A stretch of DNA of 64,000 nucleotides from Torreya grandis. Lineage: Eukaryota; Streptophyta; Pinopsida; Cupressales; Taxaceae. The stretch is taken from NCBI GenBank assembly GCA_037957365.1, contig JARHVA010002684.1:558001-622000 (forward strand). The letters run 5' to 3'. Each line of letters opens with the position of its first letter. The first letter of the stretch is position 1. This document shows, in pieces, positions 48,403-63,205 of this stretch. A program made the translations under genes and the position numbers. The notes under the pieces are model-generated. The model was not told the DNA's origin, ran no database searches, and was given only the letters and a program-made list of their open reading frames with translations.

Positions 48403-51400
48403 TATTTGGATCATAAACACATTTAAAACTACATAAGCTTCAGTATTATATATCATTCAAATTATAAAATTATGATGCATTTTGATAAATGCATATAAAA
48501 TTTAAATATTTGAATCTTAAACAGATTTAAACCCACTCAAAATTAGGTATTCCATCATTCAAATTTTAAAATTGAGATATATTATTAAAAATATGCATAA
48601 AAATTAAATCTTTAAATATTAATAACAATTAAAATTGCTTAAACTTTATTATTATATATCATTCATATTTTAAAGTTGTGATGCATCATTAGAAATGTGA
48701 ACAAAATTTGAATATTTGAATCTTAAACATATTTAAAACTATAAAAAATTAGATATTACATAACATTCAAACATTAAAGCTAAGATGCATCATTATAAAT
48801 GTGCACAAAGTTTAATACTTTGGATCTTAAATAAATTTAAAACTACTTAAGTTTCAATATTACATGTCATTCAAATTTTAAACATATGATTCATTATGAA
48901 AAATATGCATAAAATTCAAATCTTTAGATTTTAAACATATTTAAAATTGTTTAAGCTTCAGTATTACATATTATTCAAATATCACAATTGCATTGTATCA
49001 TATAAAAATGCATAAAGTTCAAATTTTTAGATCTTAAAAACACTCAAATCACTTAAAATTCAATATTACATATCATTCAAAATTTATAATTGCAATGCAT
49101 CAAGAAAAATATGCATAAAATTTAAATCTTTAGATCTTAAACACATTCAAAACCACTTAAACTTCAACACTATATATTATTCAGAGTTTAAAATTGTGAT
49201 GCATAATGATAAATGCATAAAAAATTTAAATCTTTAAATTTTAAACACTTTCAAAACTATTTATGCTTTGGTATTACATATCATTCAAACTTCAAAGTCG
49301 TGATGCATTGAGATAAACACATAAAATTTAAATATTTAGATCTAAAACACATTTAAAACTACTTAAACTTTAGCACTACATATTGTTCAAATTTTAGAGT
49401 TGTGATGCATCATGAAAAATATGCTAAAATTCAAATTTTTAGATATTAAACATGTTTAAAATCTCTTAACCTTTAGTATTACTTATCATTTAAACTTAAA
49501 AATTATCATACATCATAAAAAAATATGCATAAAATTTAAATTTTTAGATCGTAAACACCTTCAAAACCACTCAAACTTTAATATTATATATCATTCAAAT
49601 TTTAAAGTTGCGGTGCATCATAAAAAATGCTCATAAATTTTAAATCTTTAGATCTTAAATACATTTAAAACTATTTAAGTTTCAGTATTACATATCATTC
49701 AAACTTTAAAGTTGTAATGCATCATAATAAATGTGCATAAAGTTCAAATCTTTAGATCTTAAACATATTCAAAACTATTTAAACTTCAATATTACATGTC
49801 ATTAAAATTTTAAAGTTGTGATACATTATGATAAATACAAATAAAATTTAAATCTTTAGATCTTAAACACATTTAAAACCACTTAAAATTTAGTATTACA
49901 TATCATTCAAATTTTAAAGTTATGATGCATCATGATAAATCTACATAAAGTTAAAATGTTTGGATATTAAACACGTTCAAAACTATTTAAGCTTCGATAT
50001 TACATATCATTCAAAATTTCAAGTCATTATGCATTTTGAGAATGTGCATAAAGTTCTAATATTTGATTCTTATATATTTTTAAAGTTTTTTAAAATTTGT
50101 AATTACATGTCATTCAAATTTTAAAGTTGAGATACATCATTAAAAACTTTCATAAAATTTGAACCTTTGAATCTTAAACACATTTAAAAGAACTTAAGAT
50201 TCAATATTACTTCTTTTAAATTTTAAAGTTGTAATGAATTATGATAAACATACATAAAATTCAAATCTTTAGATCTTAAATACATTTAAAACCACTCAAT
50301 CTTTGATACTACATATTTTTCAAATTTTAAATTTGAGATGCATTATGATAAACTACATAAAATTTAAATATTTAGATATTAAAAATATTTAAAACTACTC
50401 AACTTTTAGTAATCTATCATTTAAATTTTAAAATTATTATGAATTATAATAAACATGCTTAAACTTAAAATCTCTAGATCTTAAACACATTCAAAACCAC
50501 TCAAATTTCAATATGTCATCGTTTTAATTTCAATGTTACGATGCATTCTGAAAAATATGCATAAAATTCAAATATTTAAATCTTAAACATTTTCAGAACT
50601 ACTTAAACTTTAGTATCACATATCATTTAAATTTAAGATTTGTGATGCATTATATGAAACATGTATAAATTTTAAAATTTTAAATATTAAACATGATTAA
50701 AATTGCTTAAGCTTCGATATTATTATCTTTTAAATTTATAATACATATAAAAATGCACATAAAATTTGAATATTTAAATTTTAAACACATTCAAATATTC
50801 TTACATTTCAATATTACATATCATTTAAATTTTAAAGTTGTCATGCATCATGAAAAATATACATAAAATTTTAATCTTTAGATTTTAAACACACTTAAAA
50901 CCACTTAAGCTTTAGTATTTCATATCATTCAAATTTCAAAGTTATGGGCATTATGAGAAACACGGACAAAGATCAAATCTTTGGATCTTAAACATGTTTT
51001 ATTGTTTAGATCTTAAACACATTTAAAACTACTTAAATTTTGGTATTACATATCTTTCAAATTTTAAAGTTGTGATGTATCATGAGAAATATGCATAAAA
51101 TTTAAATCTTTAGATCTTAAATATATTTAAAACTACTTAAGTTTTGGTATTACATATCATTCAAATTTTAAAGTGATGATGTATTATAAAAAATACACAT
51201 AAATTTTGAATCTATAATTCTTAAACATGTTCAAAATCTCTTAAACATTAGTTTTACATATCATTCAAACTTTAAAGTTGTGATGCATCATGAAAATTTA
51301 CATAAAATTTAAATTTTTAGATCTTAAACACCTTCAAAACTACTTAAGTTTTAGTATTACATATTATTCAAATTTAAAATTGATGATGCATCATGAGAAA

Positions 51401-54400
51401 TATATAAAGCATTAAATCTTTAGACATTAAACACGTTCAAAATTTTTTAAATTTTGATATTACATATTATTCAAACTATAAAGTTGTGATGCATCATGAG
51501 AAATATGCATAAAATTTAAATTTTTAGATCTTAAACACCTTCAAAACTATTTAAGCTTCACTATTACATATCAATCAACTTTTAAAACTACGATACATTT
51601 TGAAAAATACTTATAAATTTTAAATCTTTAGATCTTAAAATGTTTAAAATTATTTAAATTTTGGTATTACATATCTTTTAAATTTAGATCTGAAACATGT
51701 TCTAAATTACTTAAGCTTTAGTATTACATATCATTCAAATTTTAAAATTATGATGTATAATGATAAATGTATATAAAATTTAAATATTTTAAACTTAAAC
51801 ATGTTTAAAACTATTTAAGCTTTAATATTACATATCATTCAAATTTCAAACCTATAATATATTATAAAAAATATGCATAAATTTTAAATAATTAAATTTT
51901 AAACACATTCAAAATTACTTAAGCTTTGGTATTACATATCATTCAAATTTTAAAATTATAATACATCATGAAAAATATGCATAAAATTTATATATTTAGA
52001 TCTTAAACATGTTTAAAATCACTTAAGTTTTAGTATTAATTACATATCATTTAAATTTTAAAGTTGTGATACATCTTGAAAAATAAGAATAAAAAATTTA
52101 AATTTATAGATCTTAAACACATTCAAAACCCCTTAATATTTGGTATTACATCATTCAAATTTCAAATTTGTGATGCATTATGATTAATATGCATAAATAT
52201 CAAATCTTTAGATCTTAAGCATGTTCAAAATAGCTTAAGCTTTAGTATTACATATCATTCTAATTTTAAAGTTGCAATGTATTATGATAAAAGCATATAA
52301 AATTAGAATATTTGAATCTTAAATACATTTAATCAAAACCACTCAAGCTTTAGTGTTCTATCATTTGAATTTTATTATTGTGATGCATCATGAGAAACAT
52401 GCATAAATATTGAATCTTTAAATTTTAAACATGTTTAAAAATTCTTAAACTTTGGTATTACATATCATTCAAATTTAAAAGTTATGATGCATTCTAAAAA
52501 ATATGCATAAAATTTAAATTATCAATCTTAAACATGTTTAAAATCACTTAAGCATTAGTATTACACATCATTTAAACTTTAAAGTTGTGATGCATAATGA
52601 GAAACATGCATAAATTTTAAATCTTTGAATCTTAAACATATTTAAAACTATATAAACTTCAGTATTACATATCATTTAAAGATTAAAGTTGTGATGCATC
52701 ATAATAAATGCACATAAAATTTAAATATTTAAATCTTAAACACCTTAAAAATTACATAAATTTTGATATTTTATATCATTCAAATTTCAAAGTTGTGATG
52801 CATCATGAATTTTTTTTATAAAATTCAAATCTTTGGATCTTAAACATATTCAAAATTGCTTAAGCTAAGCTTTGAAATTACAGGTTATTTAAATTTTAAA
52901 GTTGAGATGCATCATTAAAAACCCACATAAAGTTTGAATCTTTGGATCTTAAACAAATAAAAAACTAATTAAGCTTTAGTATTATTTTTTTTAAATTTCA
53001 AAATTGTTATGCATTATGATAAACGTGCATAAAAATTGAATTTTTAGATCTTAAACTTATTCAAAATGACTCAAATATTAGTTTTATATATCATTCAAAT
53101 TTCAAAATTATAATGCATTATGATAAATATGCATAAAGTTTAAATTTTAGATCTTAGACATGTTCAAAACCACTTAAACTTTGATATTTCATTATTGAAA
53201 TTTTAAAATTGCAATGTGTTATGAGAAACATGCAAAAAATTAAAATATTTTAATCTTAAACACGTTTAAAAATAATCAATTTTTGGTATTACATATCATT
53301 TAAACTTAATAGTTGTGATGCATCATATGAAACATACATAAATATCAAATTTTTAGATCTTAAACATGTTCAAAATTGCTTAAACTTTGGTATTACATAT
53401 CATTCAAATTTTTATACATTATGAAAAATATGCATAAATTTAAAGATCTTAAACAAGTTCAAATTATTTTAAATATCGTTATTACATATAATTCAAATTT
53501 TAAAGTTGTGATACATAAAAAAATGTGGATAAAACTTAAATCTTTAGATGTTAAAGACGTTCAAAATCACATAATTTTTAGTATTACATATCATTCAAAT
53601 TTTAATGTTATGAGTATTATGAGAAATATGCATAAAAATTGAATCTTTGAATCTTAAACATGTTCAAATTGCTTAACCTTCAAATTTTATATTTCATATC
53701 ATTTAAATTTCAAAATTATGGTGAATTTGAGAAAAACACATAAATATTGAATCTTTCAATCTTAAACACGTTCAAAATCACTTAAACTTCAGTATTATCA
53801 TTAAAATTTTAAAGTTGCAATGCATTATGAAAAATATGTATAAAATTTAAATCTTTAAATCTTAAACACATTCAAAACTACTTAAACTTTGGTATTACAT
53901 ATCTTTCAAATTTTAAAGTTGTAATGCATCATGAGAAACGTGCATAAAATTTGAATCTTAAACATACTCAAAATTGCTTAAACTTATTTATTATATATCA
54001 TTCAAAATTTAAATTTGTAATACAATATAAAAAATGTGCATACAGTTTGAATCTTTAAATCTTAAACTCTTTGAAAATTGCTTAAGTTTTAGTATTACAT
54101 ATCATTCAAATTTCAAAGTTATGATACATCTTTAAAAATAAGTATAAAGTTCAAATCTTTAGATCTTAAACACCTTCAAAACTATTTAAGCTTTAGTATT
54201 ACATATTGTTCAAATTTCAAAGTTTTAATGCATCATTATAAACATGTAAAAAAAAAAATTAGATATTAAACATATTTAAAATATCTTAAGCTTTAGTATT
54301 ACATATCATTCAAACATCAAAGTTATGATGTATCATGACAAATATACATAAAGTTTAAATATTTAGATATTAAACACCTTCAAAATCACTTAAGCTTTTA

Positions 54401-57400
54401 TATTACATATCATTCAAACTTTAAAGTTTTGATGCATCATAATAAACACACATAAAATTCAAATATTTATCTTAAATATATTCAAAACTATTTAAAATTC
54501 AGTATTACATATCATTCAAATTTTAATGTTGCAATACATCATGATAAACACATATAAAGTTAAAATCTTTAGATTTGAAACACATTTAAAATTGATTAAG
54601 CTTTAGTATTACATATCATTCAAATTTAAAATTTATAATATATCATTAAAGATGTGTATAAACTTTAATTATTTGGATTTTAAATATATTCAAGACTACT
54701 TAAGATTTAGTATTACATATCATTCAAATTTTAAAGTTATGATGCATCTTGATAAATATGCATAAAATATGATTCTTTAGATCTTAAACATGTTTAAAAC
54801 CCCTTAAAATTTGGGATTACATCATTTAAATTTTAAATTTATGATGCATTATGATAAAAACACATAAAAGTTAAATTTTTAGATCTTAAACATGTTTCAT
54901 ACTGCTTAAGCTTTTGTATTACTTATCATTCAAATTTCAAATTTGTGATGCATTATGATAAATGCACATAAAATTTGAATATTTAAATCTTAAACATGTT
55001 TAAAACCACTCAAGATTTGATATTTCATCATTCAAATTTTAATGTTTTGATGCATTATGATAAATGTGCATAAATATTAAATCTTTAGATCTTAAATATG
55101 TTCAAAACTTCTTAAGTTTCGATATTACATATTATTTAAATTTAAAAGTTGTGATATATTATGAGAAACATGCATAAAATTTGAATCTTTAGATCTTAAA
55201 AATATTTAAAACCACTTAAACATCATTATTAAATATCATTCAAATTTTAAAGTTGCAATGCATTATGAGAAATATGCATAAATTTTAAATCTTTAGATCT
55301 TAAACACATTCAAAACTGATTTAGCTTAGATATTACATATCATTCAAAGTTTAAAGTTATGATGCATCATGATAAATGTGCATAAAATTTAAATATTTAA
55401 ATCTTAAACACTTTAAAAATAGCTTAAGATTTAGAATTACATATCATTCAAATTTTAATGTTGCGATACATCATGAGAAATTATCATAAAATTCAAATCT
55501 TTAGATCTTAAACATGTTCAAAATTGTTTAAACTTTGGCATTACATATCATTAAAATTTTAAAGTTGAAATGTATTATTAAAAAAAAAAGCATAAAATTT
55601 TAATCTTTAGATCTTAAACATGTTTAAAATCACTTAAAATTTGGTATTACATGTCATTCAAATTATAATGTTACAATACATCATGAGAAACATACATAAA
55701 GTTCAAATATTATGATCTTAAATATGTTTAAAACTACTTAAGCTTTAGTATTATATGTGATTTAAATTTCAAAGTTATGACACACCATGAGAAATGTGCA
55801 TAAGATATTAAAAACTACTTAAGCTTTGGTGTTACATATCATTCAAATTTTAAAGTTGTGATGTCTCTTAAGAAATGTGCATAAAATTTGAATCATTAAT
55901 TCTTAAACACATTCAAAATTATTTAAGCTTTGAAATTACATATCAGTCAATATTAAAAGTTGAGATAGATCATTATAAACCCATATAAAGTTTGAATATT
56001 TAGATTTTAAACATATTTAAAACCACTTAAGCTTTAGTATTATTTCTTTCAAATTTTAAAGTTACGTTGCATTATGATAAATATGCATAAAATTTGAATC
56101 TATGGGTCTTAAACATATTTAAAATCACTCAAGCATTGGTATCACATATTATTAAAATTTTAAAGTTGTGATGCATTATGATAAATGCATATAAAATTCA
56201 AATCTTTAGATCTTTAACATGCTTAAAACCGTTCAAAATTTGATATTACATCATTTAAATTTTAAAATTGTGATGCATTATGAAAAATATTTAGAGTTAA
56301 AATATTTAGATCTTAACACATTTGAAACCACTCAAGCTTCAGTATTCCATCATTCAAATTTCAATATTACAATGCATTGTGAGAAATGTACATAAAATTT
56401 GAATCTTTGGATATTAAACATGTTCAAAATTACTTAAGCTTCAGTATTACATATCATTCAAATTTAACAGTTGTAATGCATCATATAAAAATCATATCAA
56501 GTTTAAATCTTTAGATCATAAATATGTTAAAAAACTATTTAAGCTTTGATATTACATATTTTTCAAATTTTAAAGTTACAATGCATTATCATAAATACAC
56601 AAAGTTTAAATCTTTGAATCTTAAACAAATTGAAATCTACTTAAATTTTGATATTACATATCATTTAAATTTTAAAGTTACAATACATCATGAAAAATGT
56701 GCTTAAAATTTAAATTTTTAGATGTTAAATATACTTCAAACCACTTAAACTTCAATTTTATATATCATTCAAATTTTAAAGTTATGAGCATTATGAGAAA
56801 CACACACAAAAATTGAATTTTTAGATTTTAAACATATTTAAAACTATTTAATCTTTAATAATATTGCATATTCAAAATTTTAAAAATGAAAAATATAATT
56901 AAAAACACGCATAAAGATCATATCTTTTGATCTTAAATTCATTCAAAATCACTTAATCTTCAATGTAATATATTATTGAAATTTTAAAATTGTAATGAAT
57001 TATTATAAATATGCATAAAATTTAAATCTTTAGATGTTAAATATGTTCAAAATTACTTAAGATTTGGTATTACATATTCTTCAAATTTTAAAGTTATAAT
57101 GTATCATTAAAAACATGCATAAAATTTGAATCTTTAGAAGTTAAACACATTCAAAACCACTAAATTTTTTATATTACATATTATTTATATTTCAAAGTTA
57201 CAATGCATTATGAAAAATGCACATAAAATTTAAATATTTGGATCTTAAACATGGTTAAAATTGCTTAATCTTTTTTATTATATATCATTCAAACTTCAAA
57301 GTTATAACACATCATGAAAAATATGCATAAAGTTTGAATCTTTAGATTTTAAACACTTTCAAAACTACATAAGATTCAATATTATATATTATTTAAATTT

Positions 57401-60400
57401 AAAAGTTACGATGCATCATAAGAAACATGCAAAAATTAAGATTTTTAGATATTAAATACGTTTAAAACCTCTTAAGCTTTAGTATTACATATCATTGAAA
57501 CTTTAAAGTTGTGATTTATCATGAAAAATATGTATAAAATTTGAATCTTTAGATCTTAAACATGTTCAAAAAATACTTAAAATTTTGTATTACATGTCTT
57601 TCAAATTTTAAAGTTCTGATGCATCATGAGAAACATGCATAAAGTTAGAATATTTAGATTTTCAACACATTCAAAACTACTTAAGTTTTGGTATTACATA
57701 TCATTCAAATTTTAAAGTAGCGATATATCATCAAAAATACATAATTTTTTTGAATGTTTAGATCTTAAACACATTCAAAACTACTTAAGATTTAGTATTA
57801 TTTATTATTCAAATTTTAAAATTTTTGATAAATTTTGAGAAACACGCATAAAATTTAAATTTTTTGATCTTAAACACATTCAAAATTACTTAAGTTTTGG
57901 TATTCATGTCATTCAAATTTTAATGTTGAGATACATCACGAGAAACCCATTTAAAATTTAAATCTTTGGATTTTAAACATGTTTAAAACCCCTTAAGCTT
58001 TGGTAATACATCATTTAAACTTTAAATTTGTGATGCATTATGATAAATACGCATCAAGTTCAAATCTTTAGATCTTAAACATGTTCAAAACTATTTAAAA
58101 TTTGGTATTACATATCATTTAAATTTTAAAATTATGATGCATTATGATAAATGCACATAAAATTTAAATTTTTAGATCTTAAATATATTTAAAATCACTC
58201 AAGCTTCAGTATTGCATTATTTAAATTTCAAAGTTATGATGCATTTTGATAAACATGCATAAAATTAAATTTTTAGATATTAAACATGTTCAAAGCCATT
58301 TAAATTTCAGTATTATATATCATTTAAATTTAAAAGTTGTAATACATTATGAGAAATGTGCATAAAATTTAAATTTTTAGATCTTAAAAATATTCAAAAC
58401 TGTTTAAGCATTGGTATTACATATCATTCAAACTTTAAAGTTACAATGTGACATAAAAAATATGCATAAAATTTAAATATTTTAATTTTAAACACATTTA
58501 AAATCGTTTAAGCTTCGATATTACATATCACTCAAATTTTAAAGTTATGATAACATGGATCTTAAATACTTTCAAAATCGCTTAAAGCTTTGGTATTATA
58601 TATCATTAAATTTTGAAAGCTATGATGTATCATGAAAATTTTTCATTAAATTTTAATATTTAGATCTTAAACATGTTCAAAACAACTTAAGCTTCGATAT
58701 TATATATCATTCAAATTTCAAAGTTGTGATGCATTTTTAAAAATATGCATAAATTTTTTATCTTTGAATCTTAAATACATTCAAAACTACTTAAGCTTTG
58801 ATATTACATGTTATTCAAATTTTAAAGTTACGATATATCATGATAAATGCACATAAAGTTTAAATATTTTAAAGTTGCATGTATTATGATAAATACACAT
58901 AAAATTTAAATATTTGGATCTTAAACACGTTCAAAACCACTCAAACTTTGATATTCTATCATTTAAATTTCTAATTTATGATAAATTATAAGAAACATGC
59001 ATAAAAATTAAATATTTAAATCTTAAAGACATTCAAAATTACTTAAGCTTTGGTATTACATCATTTAAATTTTAAATTTAAGATGCATTATGATAAACGT
59101 GCATAAAATTCAAATCTTTAAATTTTAAAAATATTTTAAACCACTTAAACTTTATTATTATATATCATTTAAATTTTAAATTTAGGATGCATCATGAAAA
59201 ATATGAATAAAATTCATATCTTTAGTCTTAAACATATCCAAAACCATTTAAGCTTTGGTATTATATATCATTCAAACTTTAATGTTATGAAGCATCATGA
59301 GAAATACACATAAAATTTGAATCTTTGAAGATCTTAAATATATTTAAAATTGATTAGTCTTTGATATTATAAATCATTCAAATTTTAAAGTTGTGATGCA
59401 TTATAAAAAATGTGCATAAAGTTTGAATCTGTAAATCTTAAACATGTTCAAAACTATTTATGCTTCAGTATTACATATCTTTCAAATTTTAGAGTTGTGA
59501 TGCATCATATAAAATATACATAAAATTTAAATTTTTAGATCTTAAACACATTCAAATTGCTTAAATTTTAGTATTACATATCATTTAAATTTTAGATTTA
59601 TGATGAATCATGAAAAATATGCATAAAATTTAAATCTTTCGATCTTAAATATGATCATTCAAATTTTAAGGTATCAATGTATCATGTAAATAACGTATAA
59701 AGTTTGAATATTCAAATATTAAACATATTCAAAATCACTTAAGTTTTGGTATTACATATCATTCAAACTTTAAAGTTGCAATGCATCATGAAAAATGTAC
59801 ATAAATTTTAAATATTTGGATCTTAATCACCTTCAAAATTGTTTAAAATTTAGTATTACATATTGTTCAAATTTTAAAGTTATGATGATCATGATAAATG
59901 AACAAATAATTTGAATCTTTAGATATTAAACATGTTTAAAACCTCTTAAACTTTGGTATTACATATCATTCAAATTTTAAATTTGTGATGCATTATAAGA
60001 AATGTGCATAAAGTATAAATTTAAGATGTATCATTAAAAATTTATATAAAATTTAAATCTTAAAAATATTTAAAACCACTTAATTTTCAGTATTATTTCC
60101 TTCAAATTTTAAAATTATGATGGATTATGATAAACAAGCATAAATTTCAAATCTTTCGATCTTAAACACGTTCAAAGCCACTCCAATTTTGGTATTAAAT
60201 ATCAATGAAATTTTAAATTTGTTATGTATTATGATAAATTTAAAAAAAAATTAAATCTTTAGATATTAAACACATTCAAAACCACTCAAGTTTTAGTATT
60301 TCATCATTCAAACTTCAAAGTTGTGATGCATTATAATAAATGTGCATAAAATTTGAATATTTAGATCTTAAACATGCTAAAAAATGTTTAAGATTTGGTA

Positions 60401-62791
60401 TTACAATATATCATTTGAATTTCAAAGTTGTGATGCATTATGATAAATACGTATAAAGTTTAAACTTTTGAATCTTAAACACATTCAAATTTGCTTAAGT
60501 TTTGATATTATATATCATTCAAATTTTAAAGTTACGATGCATCATAAAATATGAGCATAAATTTCTAATCTTTTGATCTTAAACATGTTCAAAATCACTT
60601 AAATTTTAGTATTACATATCATTCAAATTTCAAAATTTTGATGCATCATGAAAAATATACATATAGTTTGAATTATTAGATCTTAAATATATTCAAAACC
60701 ACTCAAATTTTGGTATTACATAGCATTTAAATTTCAAATTTGTAATGCATTATATTAAATATGCATAAAATTTTAATCCTTAGATCTTAAACACTTTCAA
60801 AAACCACTCAAGCTTTGGTATTTCATCATTCAAATTTAAAAATTTTCATACGCATCAAGTTATAATCTTTGAACAGTTGGATCTTAAACATGCTAAAAAA
60901 TACTTAAACTTTAGAATTACATATCGTTCAAATTTTAAAATTGTGATGCATTATGAGAAATACGTATAAAATTAGAATATTTGAATCTTAAACATGTTCA
61001 AAACCAATCAATCTTTGGTATTCCATCATTTAAATTTCAAACTTACAATGCATTGTGATAAATATGCATTAATATTGAATCTTTAGATCTTACACATGTT
61101 CAAACTCATTTAAGCTTCAATATTACATATCATTCAAATTTAAGAGTTATGATGCATCATATGAAATACGTATAAAATTTGAATAGTTAGATCTTAGACA
61201 CACTCAAAATTGTTTAAGCTTTGATATTACATATTATTTAAATTTAAAAGTTGTGATACATTATAGAGAAATGCACATAAAGTTTAAATTTTTGGATCTT
61301 AAATACATTCAAATCTACTTAAGTTTTGATATTACATATCATTCAAATTTTAAAGTTAAGATACATAATAAAATATACATTTAAATTTTAATTTTTTAGA
61401 TGTTAAACATGCTCAAAACCACTTAAGCATCAGTATTACATATCATTCAAATTTCATTATTGTGAGTACCATAAAAATCGAGCATAAAATTTGTTTCATT
61501 GGATCTTATACAAGTTTAAAACTTCTTAAGCTTTGGTATTACATATCATTTAAATTTTAAATTTATGATGCATTATGAGAAACATGTATAAAGATAAAAT
61601 CTTTGGATCTTAAACATGTTCAAAACTATTTAAGCTTCAGTATTACATATCATTCAAATTTTAAATTTATGATGCATTATGAGAAACATGCATAAAGTTT
61701 GAATCTTTAAATTTTAAACATATTTAAAAATACTTAAGCTTTAATATACATAAAATTTGGTGATGCAACAAGAGAAATGTGCATACAATTTGAATCTTTG
61801 GAGATAAAATATGTTCAAAATTGATAAAGCTTCAGTATTATATATCTTTAAAATTTTAAAGTTACAATGCATCATGATAAATGCACATAAAGTTTAAATA
61901 TTTAGATCTTAAACACATTCAAACTTTAGTATTACATATTATTCAAATTTCAAATTTATGATGCATTTTAAAAATTATGCATAAAATTTAAATCTTTAGA
62001 TCTTAAATATGTTCAAAGCCACTTAAGATTTGAAATTATATATCATTCAAACATCAAATTTGTGATGCATCACTAGAAATATGCATAAGTTTAAATTTTT
62101 GGATCTTAATCACCTTCAAAAATACTTAAGCTTCAATATTACATATCATTCAAACTTCAAAATTTTAATGCATCATGAGAAATGTATCAGAAAAATAAAT
62201 ATTTAGATATTAAATACATTCAAAACCTCTTAAGCTTCGATATTATATCTCATTCAAACTTTAAAGTTACAATGCATCATGAGAATAATGCATAAAGTGT
62301 GAACCTTTGGGTCCCAAACACCTTCAAGACCACTTAAACTTCAATATTACATATCATTCAACTTTCAAAGTTGTGATACATCATGACAAACACTCATAAA
62401 TTTTAAATTTTTAGATTTTAAATACGTTCAAAATTACTTAAGCTTCAATATTACATATCTTTCAAATTTTAAAGTTGTAATGCATCATAAAAAATAAGCA
62501 TAAAGTTAGAATATTTAGATCTTAAACACATTCTAATTTGTTTAAGATTTGCTATTGCATATCATTCAAATTTTAAATTTGTAATTTATCATAAGAAACA
62601 TGCATACAGTTTGAATCTTTGGATCTTAAACACGTCTAAAACCACTCAAAATTCTTTATTACATATCATTCAAATTTTAAAGTTATAATGTATCATGAAA
62701 ATGCAAATAAAGTTCAATTATGTGGATCTTAAACATGTTTAAAACTACTCAAACTTCAGTATTCCATCATTCAAAATTTGAAGTTGTAATT
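46771..62791 (+). repeat. Satellite block 4, majority orientation
   Basis: About 154 monomers, 16 kb, in the orientation of block 2 without a polarity change that I can see. Several monomers have short internal deletions, such as TATTCCATCATTC in place of TATTACATATCATTC. Its right end abuts the LTR end at 62792 exactly. Confidence 0.9.
48367..48395 (+). repeat. (AT)n microsatellite inside the satellite
   Basis: A run of about 14 AT units within one monomer, directly after ATGCATTATG. Probably expanded from the ATATAT of a diverged monomer. Confidence 0.9.
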
Positions 62792-63205
62792 TGATTTAAT
62801 AATTTTGAGAATATTGAAGTATTATTCTTAATTTAGTTAAAAGGTATGAGTAATAAAATAAATAAATAAAAATGCAATAATTAAGCTACTATTTTTTATA
62901 AATTAGACTACAATTTTAATCTTTCTAAAAATAGTAATAAGAGATAAAATAAGACTTAGCTAAAAACTAATTGATACAACTAAGACAAGGTCTGAGATTC
63001 ATTGTGTAGTACTGGGACACTGTCACAAACTAATATCTGACCCTCATTTTATTATTAGACAAGAGCATCAAAAGTGGACAAAAGTGGCACTAGTGTTATT
63101 TTATTATTGTTAAGAAGATCTAAGCTTTCTAAGTTTTATTTATTATGTTTGTGTGACCCTATCTATGAAGTTTCAATAGTTAGAAGTTTATAGATCCCCC
63201 TTTAA
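62792..63205 (-). repeat. B/C-type LTR, 3' part only
   Basis: On the minus strand this matches the last ~420 bp of the 5' LTR of B (about 12385-12803); shared words include ACTATTTTTAGAAAG, GCTAAGTCTTATTTT and TCTCAAAATT. It ends AAATCA at 62792, exactly where the satellite begins. At about 63205 the LTR match stops and integrase-coding sequence of the same strand begins. It may be the remaining 5' LTR of C or the 3' LTR of E. Confidence 0.8.

Larger units (their letters stand above)
35617..62791. repeat. 27-kb satellite array, ~104-bp monomer
   Basis: An uninterrupted tandem array of roughly 260 AT-rich monomers. Successive copies of the TGATGCATCA core measured at 38241, 38345, 38449, 38553 and 38657 are 104 bp apart. 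Every monomer has the same landmarks (core TGATGCATCA, a TATGCATAAA word, a GATCTTAAACA word, an ACTTAAGCTTTGG word, TATTACATATCATTCAAA). Monomers differ from each other by perhaps a quarter to a third, so the array is old or weakly homogenised. The array has no gene and no transposon insertion. The short frames at 44762, 53376 and 56524 are satellite artefacts. Confidence 0.96.

Noticed and set aside
44762..56706. Three open frames inside the satellite
   Set aside because: They are chance gaps between stops in two or three adjacent monomers, and the encoded repeat has no constant frame.
35617..62791. CRISPR-like array (regular repeats)
   Set aside because: The whole 104-bp unit is repeated, with no unique spacers, and the context is plant retrotransposons.
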